In this document: positions 53,844 through 62,530 of the stretch, one piece after another
Layout: each line of letters opens with the position of its first letter
How positions within the stretch are numbered: the stretch's first letter is position 1
Assembly: GCA_049323835.1 (NCBI GenBank)
Contig: JBMOOJ010000113.1
Coordinates: 1 to 64,000 of the forward strand
Source of the DNA: SG-bin9 sp049323835
GTDB taxonomy: Bacteria > Pseudomonadota > Alphaproteobacteria > Rhizobiales > Xanthobacteraceae
Length of the DNA stretch: 64,000 bases
Direction of reading: 5' to 3'
Notes under the pieces: generated by a model
The model's database searches: none
What the model was told of the DNA's origin: nothing
What the model saw: only the letters and a program-made list of their open reading frames with translations
Position numbers and translations under genes: made by a program

Positions 53844-55475
53844 ATGGCGCGGTACATTTTCATCACCGGCGGCGTGGTTTCCTCGCTCGGAAAAGGTCTG
53901 GCATCGGCGGCTCTCGGAGCCCTGTTGCAGGCGCGGGGTTACAAAGTCCGCCTTCGCAAGCTCGATCCCTATCTCAACCTCGATCCCGGAACGATGTCGC
54001 CGTATCAGCATGGCGAAGTGTTCGTGACCGACGACGGGGCCGAGACCGATCTCGATCTCGGCCACTATGAGCGTTTCACCGGACGGCCTGCGACCAAACA
54101 GGACAACATCACCACCGGGCGCATCTATCAGGACATTCTCACCAAGGAACGGCGCGGCGATTATCTCGGCGCGACGATTCAGGTGATTCCGCACGTCACC
54201 AACGCCATCAAGGATTTCATCCGCAACGGCAACGACGAGTATGACTTCGTGCTCTGCGAGGTCGGCGGCACCGTCGGCGACATCGAGGGCTTGCCGTTCT
54301 TCGAGGCGATCCGTCAGGTCAAGAATGACCTGCCGCGCGGCGATGTGATCTACATCCACCTGACGCTCTTGCCGTACATTCCGAGTGCGGGTGAATTGAA
54401 GACCAAGCCGACCCAGCATTCCGTGAAGGAACTGCGTTCGATCGGCATCCAGCCTGACATTCTCTTGTGCCGCACCGATCGCGAGATTCCGAAGGAAGAG
54501 CGCCGCAAGCTCGGCCTGTTCTGCAACGTGCGCGAAAGCGCCGTGATCGAGGCGAGGGACGTCGACAACATCTACGCCGTGCCGGAAGCGTACCATGCCG
54601 CCGGTCTCGACGACGAAGTGCTCGCCGCCTTCGGCATCCCGCACGAGAAGCCGCCGGCGCTGCAGAGCTGGCATCGCATCAACGAGCGCGTGCGCACGCC
54701 GGAAGGCGCGGTGACCATCGCCATCGTCGGCAAGTACACCGGCATGAAGGATGCCTACAAGTCGTTGATCGAGGCGCTGGCGCACGGCGGTATCGCCAAT
54801 AAGGTGAAGGTCAACCTCGACTGGATCGAGAGCGAGGTGTTCGAGAACGAGGACCCGGCGCCGTTCCTCGAGCACGTCAACGGCATCCTCGTGCCCGGCG
54901 GCTTCGGCCAGCGCGGCGCCGAGGGCAAGATCCGCGCGGCGCAGTTCGCACGCGAGCGCGATGTGCCGTATTTCGGCATCTGCTTCGGCATGCAGATGGC
55001 GGTGATCGAAGCCGCGCGCAATCTCGTCGGCATCGAGAACGCAAATTCAACGGAGTTCGGCCCGACCGACGAGCCGCTTGTCGGTCTGATGACCGAGTGG
55101 CTGCGCGGCAACGAACTGGAGAAGCGGTCCAGGGCCGGCGATCTCGGCGGCACCATGCGGCTCGGCGCCTATCCGGCGGCGCTGAAGCGCGGCAGCCGCG
55201 TCTCGAAAATTTACGGCGATGCGCTGGAAATTTCCGAACGGCACCGCCATCGCTACGAGGTCAACACCGCCTACAAGGATCGGCTCGAGCAGCACGGCCT
55301 GCGTTTCTCCGGCCTCTCGCCGGACGGTGTGCTGCCGGAGATCGTCGAGTACGAGGACCACCCGTGGTTCATCGGCGTGCAGTATCACCCCGAGCTGAAG
55401 TCGCGGCCGTTCGAGCCGCATCCCCTGTTCGCGTCCTTTATCGAGGCGGCGGTCGAGCGAAGCCGGCTGGTCTGA
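53844..55475 (+). CDS. pyrG: CTP synthase
   Basis: PyrG aminates UTP to CTP using glutamine. The 543-residue protein has the N-terminal synthase domain (MARYIFITGGVVSSLGKG, YLNLDPGTMSPYQHGEVFVT). The C-terminal glutamine amidotransferase has its catalytic Cys in FGICFGMQMA near residue 380 and its His/Glu in QYHPELKSRP. I use the ATG at 53844; a TTG three codons earlier is in frame but gives no family match. CTP from this enzyme is needed by CdsA and by KDO activation. kdsA is only 1.4 kb downstream. Confidence 0.97.
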   Translation: MARYIFITGGVVSSLGKGLASAALGALLQARGYKVRLRKLDPYLNLDPGTMSPYQHGEVFVTDDGAETDLDLGHYERFTGRPATKQDNITTGRIYQDILTKERRGDYLGATIQVIPHVTNAIKDFIRNGNDEYDFVLCEVGGTVGDIEGLPFFEAIRQVKNDLPRGDVIYIHLTLLPYIPSAGELKTKPTQHSVKELRSIGIQPDILLCRTDREIPKEERRKLGLFCNVRESAVIEARDVDNIYAVPEAYHAAGLDDEVLAAFGIPHEKPPALQSWHRINERVRTPEGAVTIAIVGKYTGMKDAYKSLIEALAHGGIANKVKVNLDWIESEVFENEDPAPFLEHVNGILVPGGFGQRGAEGKIRAAQFARERDVPYFGICFGMQMAVIEAARNLVGIENANSTEFGPTDEPLVGLMTEWLRGNELEKRSRAGDLGGTMRLGAYPAALKRGSRVSKIYGDALEISERHRHRYEVNTAYKDRLEQHGLRFSGLSPDGVLPEIVEYEDHPWFIGVQYHPELKSRPFEPHPLFASFIEAAVERSRLV

Positions 55476-55582
55476 CCGAGCCGCGTCCTTGACGCGCGCG
55501 TGATCGGCCGGCCTTTGACCGGCGGCCGTATTGCTGCGACACATAGCGGCCGTTCAACCAAGAAACGAGTGAGGCCACGCCG

Positions 55583-55909
55583 ATGATCTATGAAATGCGA
55601 GTCTACAGGTGCCTGCCGGGCCGTCTGCCGGCGCTGCTCAAGCGCTTTGAGAACACGACGCTCAAACTCTGGGACAAGCACGGCATCCGTCAGGCTGGTT
55701 TCTTCACCACGATCATCGGCACGTCCCATCAGGAACTGACCTACTTCCTGGCGTGGGAATCGATGGCCGAGCGCGAGAAGAAGTGGACCGCGTTCATGAC
55801 GGACCCGGACTGGATGTCCGCGCGCGCCAAGAGTGAAGAGGACGGCCATATCGTCGCCAACATCGTCAGCCAGCTGCTGCAACCGACGGCGTTCTCGTCG
55901 GTGAAGTGA
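55583..55909 (+). CDS. NIPSNAP family protein
   Basis: The 108-residue protein is a single NIPSNAP domain, a small dimeric alpha/beta-barrel ferredoxin-like fold. It has the family opening MIYEMRVYRCLPGRLPALLK, the middle LTYFLAWESMAEREKKW, and the C-terminal core. These proteins have no agreed enzymatic role; in bacteria they are often near small-molecule metabolic genes. It ends four bases before a VOC protein gene, so the two are surely co-expressed. The N-terminus is complete. Confidence 0.87.
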   Translation: MIYEMRVYRCLPGRLPALLKRFENTTLKLWDKHGIRQAGFFTTIIGTSHQELTYFLAWESMAEREKKWTAFMTDPDWMSARAKSEEDGHIVANIVSQLLQPTAFSSVK

Positions 55910-55913
55910 CGCG

Positions 55914-56777
55914 ATGCCGAACGGCCTCGACCATATCGTCCACATGGTGGCGGACCTCGATGCCGGCGAGGCGTTCTATCGCCGCGCCGGCTTCATCGTG
56001 TCCGGTCGCAACAGGCATCCGTGGGGTACGCATAACCACATCATCCAGTGCGACGGCGTCTACATCGAACTGCTCGGTATCGGCGAGCCCGAGAAAATTC
56101 CGGCCGAGCGGCCGGGCTCGTTTTCGTTCGGCGCGTACAACCGGGACTTCGCCGAGAAGGGCGAGGGGCTGTCGATGCTGCTGCTGAACAGCCGCGACGC
56201 GAAGGCTGACATGCAGACGTTTCGGGATGCCGGTATCAGCAACTACGAGGTGTTCGACTTCGCGCGCGAGGGCAAGCGCGCCGATGGCGTGACGGTGAAA
56301 CTCGCGTTCTCGCTGGCCTACGTCAGCGATCCGCAATCGCCGGCCTGCGGCTTTGCCGTCTGCCAGCATCACTTTCCGGAGAATTTCTGGAATGCGTCGC
56401 TGCAACAGCATGACAACGGCGCACGAAAGATCACCGGCGTCGTGTTTGTCGCGGATCATCCGGACGCGCACCGCGTGTTTCTATCCGCTTACGCGGGTGT
56501 GGAAGCAAAACCGCATGCATCCGGCCTCGCAATCGCGACGCCGCGCGGTTCGCTCGATGTGCTGACGCCCCATGCCTTCCGCGACCGGTACGGACTGATG
56601 CCGTCGATTCATGGTCCTGGATTGTCGCTCGCAGCCATGCGCTTCGGAGCGATCAATCTCGATCAGGCTGAGGCGTTGTTCGCGAACAGCGAGATTGAAG
56701 CCCACCGTCATGAGGGGCGGCTGGTTGTTCCCCCGCAGGCGGCGCATGGCGCGGCCCTGATATTTGAGCCGCTGTGA
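55914..56777 (+). CDS. VOC family protein (glyoxalase-like)
   Basis: The 287-residue protein starts with a vicinal-oxygen-chelate domain (LDHIVHMVADLDAGEAFYRR), with a candidate metal His at residue 7. A second, more divergent VOC-like half follows (KITGVVFVADHPDAHRVFLS). It resembles glyoxalase-like proteins of the type-3 domain family, whose members include dioxygenases and lactoylglutathione-type enzymes. The substrate is unknown. It lies between the NIPSNAP gene and kdsA. Coupling with NIPSNAP suggests a shared small-molecule task, which is inference. Confidence 0.85.
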   Translation: MPNGLDHIVHMVADLDAGEAFYRRAGFIVSGRNRHPWGTHNHIIQCDGVYIELLGIGEPEKIPAERPGSFSFGAYNRDFAEKGEGLSMLLLNSRDAKADMQTFRDAGISNYEVFDFAREGKRADGVTVKLAFSLAYVSDPQSPACGFAVCQHHFPENFWNASLQQHDNGARKITGVVFVADHPDAHRVFLSAYAGVEAKPHASGLAIATPRGSLDVLTPHAFRDRYGLMPSIHGPGLSLAAMRFGAINLDQAEALFANSEIEAHRHEGRLVVPPQAAHGAALIFEPL

Positions 56778-56866
56778 CGGCTTAAAGGGTTGATCCATTG
56801 CGACCGCCCCGGCATGGTCGGCGCATTCTCGCACATTCATGATGGCTGGTTTCGGAAGGATTTCGC

Positions 56867-57703
56867 GTGGCTCTTACCGCTGCATCTGTCGTCAAGGTCG
56901 GCTCCGTCAGCTTCGGCAACACTCTGCCGCTCGCGGTCATCGCCGGGCCGTGCCAGCTCGAGAGCCGCGCGCACGCATTGGAGACGGCGTCGGCGTTGAA
57001 GGAAATCGCAAGCCGCCTCAAGATCGGCCTCGTCTACAAGACCTCCTTCGACAAGGCGAACCGCACCAGCGCGTCGAGCGCGCGCGGGCTCGGCCTCTCG
57101 CAGTCATTGCCGATCTTCGCGGAGATCCGATCGTCGCTCGGGTTGCCGGTGCTGACCGACGTGCACGAGATCGAGCAGTGCGCGGAAGCGGCTCAGGCGG
57201 TCGATGTCTTGCAGATTCCAGCGTTCCTCTGTCGGCAGACCGACCTGCTGCTGGCGGCGGCCGCAACCGGCAAGGCCGTCAACGTCAAGAAGGGCCAGTT
57301 CCTCGCGCCGTGGGACATGGCCAACGTGGTCGGCAAGGTCACGAGCGGCGGCAACGCCAACGTGCTCGTCACCGAGCGCGGCGCGTCGTTCGGTTACAAC
57401 ACGCTCGTCTCCGACATGCGCGCGCTGCCGATTCTGGCGCGCACCACCGGCGCGCCGGTCATCTTCGATGCCACCCATTCGGTGCAGCAGCCGGGCGGGA
57501 AAGGCACATCGTCGGGCGGCGAGCGCGAATTCGTGCCGGTGCTAGCGCGCGCGGCGGTCGCCGTCGGTGTTGCAGGTGTCTTCATCGAAACCCATCCTGA
57601 TCCCGACAACGCGCCGTCGGACGGCCCCAACATGGTGCCGCTGAACGAGTTCGAGGGGCTGGTGAAGCGGCTGATGGCGTTCGACGCGCTGGCGAAGGGC
57701 TGA
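56867..57703 (+). CDS. kdsA: 3-deoxy-D-manno-octulosonate 8-phosphate synthase
   Basis: KdsA condenses arabinose 5-phosphate with phosphoenolpyruvate to make KDO 8-phosphate for the lipopolysaccharide inner core. The 278-residue TIM barrel has KTSFDKANRTSASSARG and the C-terminal IETHPDPDNAPSDGPNMVPL. Residue 29 in VIAGPCQLES is cysteine, the metal ligand of the class II (metal-dependent) enzymes; E. coli has asparagine there. The other ligands appear in FDATHSVQQPG and the IETHPDPD region. Eno, whose product is PEP, lies further down. Confidence 0.96.
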   Translation: MALTAASVVKVGSVSFGNTLPLAVIAGPCQLESRAHALETASALKEIASRLKIGLVYKTSFDKANRTSASSARGLGLSQSLPIFAEIRSSLGLPVLTDVHEIEQCAEAAQAVDVLQIPAFLCRQTDLLLAAAATGKAVNVKKGQFLAPWDMANVVGKVTSGGNANVLVTERGASFGYNTLVSDMRALPILARTTGAPVIFDATHSVQQPGGKGTSSGGEREFVPVLARAAVAVGVAGVFIETHPDPDNAPSDGPNMVPLNEFEGLVKRLMAFDALAKG

Positions 57704-57739
57704 CGCCGCCCGGACTGCCCGGCCTTGACGCCGCCCGAG

Positions 57740-57803
57740 CTGATGCTGCGCAATCCAGCCCTGCGGCGCGCGCGGATTGCGTCGCTTCGTTCGCAATGAC
57801 ATC
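57740..57803. repeat. Short intergenic repeat of the Bradyrhizobium type
   Basis: CGCAATCC (57749-57756) and GGATTGCG (57774-57781) form inverted arms, followed by TCGCTTCGTTCGCAATGAC. The string GGATTGCGTCGCTTCG...CGCAATGAC is the hallmark of a repeat scattered through intergenic DNA of Bradyrhizobium relatives. Read on the minus strand it yields the telltale peptide VIANEATQSA. It lies between kdsA and the MFS gene. Confidence 0.7.
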
Positions 57804-57833
57804 GAAGACCGAACGAATCCTCCCGTAGTCCGA

Positions 57834-59015
57834 ATGCCGCCCATTCTCACCATCATCGCCATGTCGGCCTTTGCCGTGAGCTTGACCGCACGCGCGATCG
57901 AGCCGGTCTTGCCGCAGATCGGCAACGATCTGGCGGTCAGCATTGCGGTCGCCGCCAGCCTCTCGGCGGCTAACGCGCTGACCTTTGCTTTGGTGCAGCC
58001 GTTTCTCGGCGCGCTGGCCGACCTGTTTGGCAAGGCGCGGCTCGTGATTGCCTGCCTTCTGCTGCTCGCGGCGGCAAACGCCGCGGGCGCGTTCGCAACC
58101 TCGTTCGAGGTGCTGTTTGCGACCCGTATCGTCGCCGGCATCGGCGCGGGCGGTGTGTTTCCCATCGCCATGGGGCTGACCAGCGACCTCGTGCCGACGC
58201 ATCAGCGCCAGGTCGCGATGAGCCGCGTCCTTGGCGGCGCAATGATGGGCAACCTGCTCGGTGCGACATTCTCCGGCCTGATCGGCGATTTCGTCGGCTG
58301 GCGCGGCGTTCTGATGGTGCTCGGCCTGCTGGTGCTGATTGCCTCGTTCGCGGTGGCCTATGGTTTTCGCGGCGTGCTTTCGGGGCCTGCGGAGAAGATG
58401 CCGCTGTCGCAGCTGCGGCAGGGTTATCAAGCGATTTTCGCCAATCCGAACGCGCGGGTGTGTTTCACCGCGGTATTCATCGAGGGACTGTGCATTCTTG
58501 GCCTGTTTCCCTTCGTCGCCGCTTTTCTCGCCGATCTCGGCGAACCGCGGCTGTCGATCGCGGGCCTCGTCATCGCCGGCTTTGCCACCGGAGGCTTGTT
58601 CTACACGCTGACGGTATCGCGGCTGCTGCCGCGCCTTGGCGTCAAGGGAATGATGATCGGCGGCGGCCTGCTTGGTGGAGCGCAGCTTGCGTTCGTGACG
58701 GTGGGAGCACCATGGCCGGTGCAGCTGGCGAGCTTCTTCCTGATGGGGTGGGGTTTCTACTCGCTGCACGGATCGCTACAGATTTTTTCCAGTGACCTCG
58801 CACCGGAAGCACGCGCGTCCGCGCTGGCGATTCATTCGTTCTTTTTCTTCATGGGCCAGGCGGCCGGACCCGTGGTCTACGGCTTCGGCCTCACGCATTT
58901 CGGCAAGACGGCGACCATGCTCATCAGCGCTGCGATCGTCGTCACGCTCGGCTTCGTCTGCGCGCGGCTGCTGCGGCCACAGCCGACGGGAGCCAAGGAC
59001 GCTGCGGATATTTGA
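57834..59015 (+). CDS. MFS transporter
   Basis: The protein (393 residues from the ATG at 57834) has about 12 membrane helices. Its major-facilitator signature is between helices 2 and 3 (FLGALADLFGKARLVIA), and the central polar loop is near residue 190. It is of the drug/proton antiporter-like DHA1 kind by general look, but the substrate cannot be named. An in-frame start at 57777 would translate the repeat element into 19 extra residues and is unlikely. It is convergent with queF, with an 8-base-stem hairpin between them. Confidence 0.85.
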   Translation: MPPILTIIAMSAFAVSLTARAIEPVLPQIGNDLAVSIAVAASLSAANALTFALVQPFLGALADLFGKARLVIACLLLLAAANAAGAFATSFEVLFATRIVAGIGAGGVFPIAMGLTSDLVPTHQRQVAMSRVLGGAMMGNLLGATFSGLIGDFVGWRGVLMVLGLLVLIASFAVAYGFRGVLSGPAEKMPLSQLRQGYQAIFANPNARVCFTAVFIEGLCILGLFPFVAAFLADLGEPRLSIAGLVIAGFATGGLFYTLTVSRLLPRLGVKGMMIGGGLLGGAQLAFVTVGAPWPVQLASFFLMGWGFYSLHGSLQIFSSDLAPEARASALAIHSFFFFMGQAAGPVVYGFGLTHFGKTATMLISAAIVVTLGFVCARLLRPQPTGAKDAADI

Positions 59016-59020
59016 TCGTC

Positions 59021-59041
59021 ATCACCGGGCTTGCCGGTGAT
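59021..59041. terminator. Stem-loop between convergent MFS and queF genes
   Basis: ATCACCGG and CCGGTGAT form a perfect eight-base stem with a five-base loop in the 25-base space between two convergent genes. It overlaps the first base of the queF stop codon. The T-run of a classical terminator is missing on both sides, so function as a bidirectional terminator is plausible but not certain. Confidence 0.5.
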
Positions 59042-59499
59042 TACCCCCGCCCGCGATAGGGCGGCACGCCCTGATCCGGCAGCCACAGCCCTTTCGGCAG
59101 TTTGCCGCTTTGCCAGAACACATCGATGGGGATGCCGCCGCGCGGATACCAGTAGCCGCCGATGCGGAAGAACTTCGGCTTGATCTCACGCACGATGCGC
59201 TTGCCGATCGCGATCGTGCAATCCTCGTGGAAGCCTGCGTGGTTGCGGAAGCTCGCGAGGTAAAGCTTCAGCGATTTCGATTCCAGCAGCGTCTTGCTCG
59301 GGACGTAGTCGATGACGAGGTGCGCGAAATCCGGCTGGCCCGTCACAGGGCAGAGCGTGGTGAACTCCGGTGCGGTGAAGCGCACGAGATAGTTTTCGCC
59401 GGCCTGCGGATTGGGGACCGCGTCGAGCTGCGCCTCCGCGGGCGTCTTCGGCCATACGGTCGCCTTGCCGAGCTGGAGTGTCTTCTTTGCTTTCGCCAT
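59041..59499 (-). CDS. queF: NADPH-dependent 7-cyano-7-deazaguanine reductase
   Basis: QueF reduces preQ0 to preQ1 in queuosine tRNA modification. The 152-residue unimodular form contains the catalytic Cys50 and Asp57 in FTTLCPVTGQPDFAH, and the QueF motif SKSLKLYLASFRNHAGFHED near residue 76. I use the ATG at 59499 (MAKAKKTLQLG), since the long in-frame extension upstream overlaps the cytochrome c gene and is not family-like. No other queuosine gene is nearby. Confidence 0.96.
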   Translation of the reverse strand: MAKAKKTLQLGKATVWPKTPAEAQLDAVPNPQAGENYLVRFTAPEFTTLCPVTGQPDFAHLVIDYVPSKTLLESKSLKLYLASFRNHAGFHEDCTIAIGKRIVREIKPKFFRIGGYWYPRGGIPIDVFWQSGKLPKGLWLPDQGVPPYRGRG

Positions 59500-59564
59500 G
59501 GATGCTTCTGCGATGTCCTGTTGCTGGCGAAGCAATGCGCGCGGGAAGGCTCCCTCGTCAACAC

Positions 59565-59930
59565 CTAACGCGAAGCCGGATCGCTCAGGAATTCGATCAG
59601 CGCTCTGCGGTCGGTTGCATCGTCGACACCACGGGTCGCCATCCAGAGTCCCGGAAACATCTCCGCCGGGTCCGTCAGAAATGTCGCGAGGCGTTCCGTA
59701 TCCCACGACAGCTTGTCACCGCGCGCTTTCTTCAGCGCCGGGGAGTAGTCGAAGTTGGGATCGCCGCCGACCGGCCGTCCGATCAAGCCTGACAGGTTCG
59801 GCCCCGGCAGGCCGCGCTCGGCCGGATCGAGGCTATGGCAGGCGCGGCAGGGCGCAAACAGTTGCTCGCCGCTGCTTGCGGCAGCCGGTCCCGCGCCAAG
59901 CGCAGTCATCAGGACGATGACAAACCTCAC
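59565..59930 (-). CDS. Monohaem cytochrome c
   Basis: This small exported cytochrome c (121 residues) has a signal peptide ending near PAAAS. One haem-attachment motif, CRACH, is at residues 28-32, and the likely distal methionine is Met97 (or Met91) in EMFPGLWMATRG. It is a class I periplasmic electron carrier by pattern. The GTG at 59930 overlaps the stop of the upstream beta-propeller gene by four bases (GTGA), so both are translated as a pair. The cytochrome may accept electrons from, or be delivered with, the propeller protein. queF lies 65 bases downstream. Confidence 0.87.
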   Translation of the reverse strand: MRFVIVLMTALGAGPAAASSGEQLFAPCRACHSLDPAERGLPGPNLSGLIGRPVGGDPNFDYSPALKKARGDKLSWDTERLATFLTDPAEMFPGLWMATRGVDDATDRRALIEFLSDPASR

Positions 59931-60937
59931 GCCGGCGCGACAGTCTGGATCATGACGAGGCGATTGGTGCCGGACTCGCCACCCCATGCTTCACCGGGAC
60001 GTCCGTCCATCTGTCGCACATTCGCGCCCGGCTTGTCGCTTGGGAACGAGGTGAACGTTTCCGTCACCGGGTCGAAACGCACGATGGCGTTGGCTCCGAA
60101 GTCCGTCAGCCAAACCTTGTCCTTGTCATCGACATAGACCGAATAGGTGCGAGGCGCTTCGCCCGGCAACTTCCATGCCCTCCACGAGCCAGCCGCCGGA
60201 TCGTGTACTGACACGTTACCGCTGTTCCATTCGCTGACCCACAGCCGGCCTTGTGAATCCGACCAGACGCGCCGCGCGCCCTGATTTGGCGTCGGCGGCT
60301 CGACAACCGTCGCATTGCCGGTTGCGAGCTCGATCCTGGCGATGTGGTTGCCGGCGAGTGAGGCATACCAGACGTCGCCCTTGGGCGTGACGGTGATGCC
60401 GTAAGGTCCGCGGCCGCGTGGTGCCTTGAAGACCGTCATGTCCCCCGATTTCGGGTCGAGCCGGCCGTAGATCCCGCTCTGCCCGGTGAACCAGTAGATG
60501 CCGCTCTTGTCGAAAACGGCGGTGTTGAGATTTGCATAGGCCTCGCCCTGCGGGAGCCTGAACAGTGTGACCTTGTGGTCTTTCGGATCGATGCGGGCGA
60601 TGGCGTTCTGTCCGCCTTCCGTCACCCAAGGGGCGCCGTCGGGACCAATGATGACGCCGTGCGGCGCGGCACCCTTGCCGAGGTCGATCAGCTTGAAGGA
60701 GCCGTCGCGCGGGTCGAGCCGTCCGAGCGTTCCGTTGCGCTGGCCGCAAAACCAGATTGTGCCATCGGGTGCGGGCGTCACGTCGCGCGAGCCCATTCCG
60801 GCCGCGACCGGATAGTACTTCACCCGGAACGGGCTCTCCTGTTGCGCAATGGCGCCGCGGATCAGCGCCGGCGCGGCGACGATTCCGAGGGCCGCCGATG
60901 CGAGAAACCGGCGGCGATGCAGGATGCTGCTGGTCAT
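59927..60937 (-). CDS. Tat-exported beta-propeller protein (virginiamycin B lyase-like)
   Basis: The 336-residue protein begins with a twin-arginine signal peptide (HRRRFLASAAL at residues 7-17, then a hydrophobic run and cleavage near AIAQQ). The mature part is built of repeated beta-propeller blades such as APDGTIWFCGQRNGTLGRLD and SQGRLWVSEWNSGNVSVHD. This matches the Vgb/SMP-30-like lyase superfamily. Antibiotic lyase activity is not implied. Tat export suggests it folds, perhaps with a cofactor, before secretion. Its partner is a cytochrome c translated from the overlapping GTG. The ATG at 60937 sets the Tat motif at the usual distance. Confidence 0.85.
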   Translation of the reverse strand: MTSSILHRRRFLASAALGIVAAPALIRGAIAQQESPFRVKYYPVAAGMGSRDVTPAPDGTIWFCGQRNGTLGRLDPRDGSFKLIDLGKGAAPHGVIIGPDGAPWVTEGGQNAIARIDPKDHKVTLFRLPQGEAYANLNTAVFDKSGIYWFTGQSGIYGRLDPKSGDMTVFKAPRGRGPYGITVTPKGDVWYASLAGNHIARIELATGNATVVEPPTPNQGARRVWSDSQGRLWVSEWNSGNVSVHDPAAGSWRAWKLPGEAPRTYSVYVDDKDKVWLTDFGANAIVRFDPVTETFTSFPSDKPGANVRQMDGRPGEAWGGESGTNRLVMIQTVAPA

Positions 60938-61039
60938 GACGATGTCCCTCTTGGCAGGTCGCGCGCGACGGCGAAGCATAAAGCTTCCTGAGGATAGCCG
61001 CAGGTTTCCCGCCCGTCAGGAAGGAGCATAGCGCGGGCG

Positions 61040-61068
61040 TTCACATTTGCTTGCGCGCCGTGTATACG
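61040..61068 (+). promoter_or_regulatory. Candidate promoter of eno
   Basis: TTCACA (61040-61045) matches the -35 consensus in five of six positions. It is followed after 17 bases by TATACG (61063-61068). The start point would lie about 30 bases before the eno ATG, with GAAGGAAAAGGA as the ribosome-binding region. Confidence 0.6.
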
Positions 61069-61105
61069 CCCGCCAATAGCGAGAAGGAAAAGGAACCTGA
61101 ACATC

Positions 61106-62392
61106 ATGACAGCCATCGTCGACATCATCGGACGCGAAATTCTGGACAGCCGCGGCAATCCGACGGTCGAGGTGGATGTCATTCTGGAAGACGGCTCGCT
61201 TGGCCGTGCCGCGGTTCCGTCAGGTGCATCGACCGGCGCGCATGAGGCGGTGGAGCTGCGCGATGGCGACAAGAACCGCTATCTCGGCAAGGGCGTGACC
61301 AAGGCGGTCGCTGCGGTCAATGGCGAGATTTTCGACGCCATCGGCGGGCTCGATGCGACGGCGCAGGTGCAGATCGATGAGGCGCTGATCGCGCTCGACG
61401 GCACGGAGAACAAGGGCCGGCTCGGCGCCAACGCTATTCTCGGCGTCTCGCTGGCGGTTGCGAAGGCCGCCGCCAATGCCAACGGCCTTCCGCTCTATCG
61501 TTATGTCGGCGGCACCTCGGCGCGGCTTCTGCCGGTGCCGATGATGAACATCATCAACGGCGGCGCGCATGCCGACAACCCGATCGATTTCCAGGAGTTC
61601 ATGATCATGCCGGTCGGCGCGCCGACCTTCTCCGAGGGCCTGCGCATGGGCGTGGAGGTGTTCCAGACCCTGAAGAAGGCACTGCACGACGCTGGCCACA
61701 ACACCAACGTCGGCGACGAGGGCGGCTTTGCTCCGAACCTCGCAACTGCCGACGACGCGCTGACCTTCGTCATGAAGGCGATCGAGAAGGCCGGTTACAA
61801 GCCGGGCGACGACGTCGCGATCGCGCTCGACCCGGCCTCGACCGAGTTCTTCAAGGGCGGCGCCTACGTCTACGAAGGCGAGGGCAACAAGAAGCGCGGC
61901 ATCGACGAACAGGCGAAGTATCTCGGCGAGCTCGTGTCGCGTTATCCGATCGTCTCGATCGAGGACGGCATGGCCGAGGACGATTTCGACGGCTGGAAGA
62001 AGGTCACCGATCTGATCGGCGACAAGTGCCAGCTCGTCGGCGACGATCTCTTCGTCACCAACGTCAAGCGCCTGTCGGACGGCATCAGGCGCGGCCTCGG
62101 TAACTCGATCCTCGTCAAGGTCAACCAGATCGGCACGCTGACCGAAGCGCTTGCTGCGGTCGAGATGGCGCACAAGGCCGGCTACACCGCCGTCATGTCG
62201 CATCGTTCCGGCGAGACGGAAGACTCGACCATTGCCGACCTCGCGGTCGCCACCAACTGCGGACAGATCAAGACTGGTTCGCTCGCGCGTGCGGATCGCA
62301 CCGCGAAGTACAACCAGTTGCTGCGGATCGAGCAGGAGTTGGGACCGCAGGCGCGTTACGGCGGCCGTGCGGCGCTGAAGGCGTTTCGCTAA
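61106..62392 (+). CDS. eno: Enolase
   Basis: Enolase interconverts 2-phosphoglycerate and phosphoenolpyruvate and is part of the RNA degradosome in many bacteria. The 428-residue protein has IIGREILDSRGNPTVEVDV at the start, PMMNIINGGAHADNPIDFQE, GDEGGFAPNL and the metal/catalytic region LVGDDLFVTN and ILVKVNQIGTLTEA, followed by MSHRSGETEDSTIADL. It has its own likely promoter and is followed by a strong hairpin. The PEP produced is the substrate of KdsA. Confidence 0.98.
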   Translation: MTAIVDIIGREILDSRGNPTVEVDVILEDGSLGRAAVPSGASTGAHEAVELRDGDKNRYLGKGVTKAVAAVNGEIFDAIGGLDATAQVQIDEALIALDGTENKGRLGANAILGVSLAVAKAAANANGLPLYRYVGGTSARLLPVPMMNIINGGAHADNPIDFQEFMIMPVGAPTFSEGLRMGVEVFQTLKKALHDAGHNTNVGDEGGFAPNLATADDALTFVMKAIEKAGYKPGDDVAIALDPASTEFFKGGAYVYEGEGNKKRGIDEQAKYLGELVSRYPIVSIEDGMAEDDFDGWKKVTDLIGDKCQLVGDDLFVTNVKRLSDGIRRGLGNSILVKVNQIGTLTEALAAVEMAHKAGYTAVMSHRSGETEDSTIADLAVATNCGQIKTGSLARADRTAKYNQLLRIEQELGPQARYGGRAALKAFR

Positions 62393-62447
62393 AGTGTCAT
62401 ACGGCTGCCGACGCGGCTGAATCTGAGAGTAGAAAATTCTGCAAACC

Positions 62448-62476
62448 GGGGAAAGGATGCACTTGCATCTTTCCCC
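62448..62476. terminator. Stem-loop after eno
   Basis: GGGGAAAGGATGC (62448-62460) pairs with GCATCTTTCCCC (62465-62476) with one bulged base and an ACTT loop, 56 bases after the eno stop. It is a stable hairpin but lacks a following T-run, so it may be a Rho-assisted stop or an mRNA 3'-end stabiliser. Confidence 0.5.
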
Positions 62477-62530
62477 GCGTCGCCTATGTCATCGCCATCG
62501 TTCCGAGCCGAACATTCAAAGGATCGTCCC

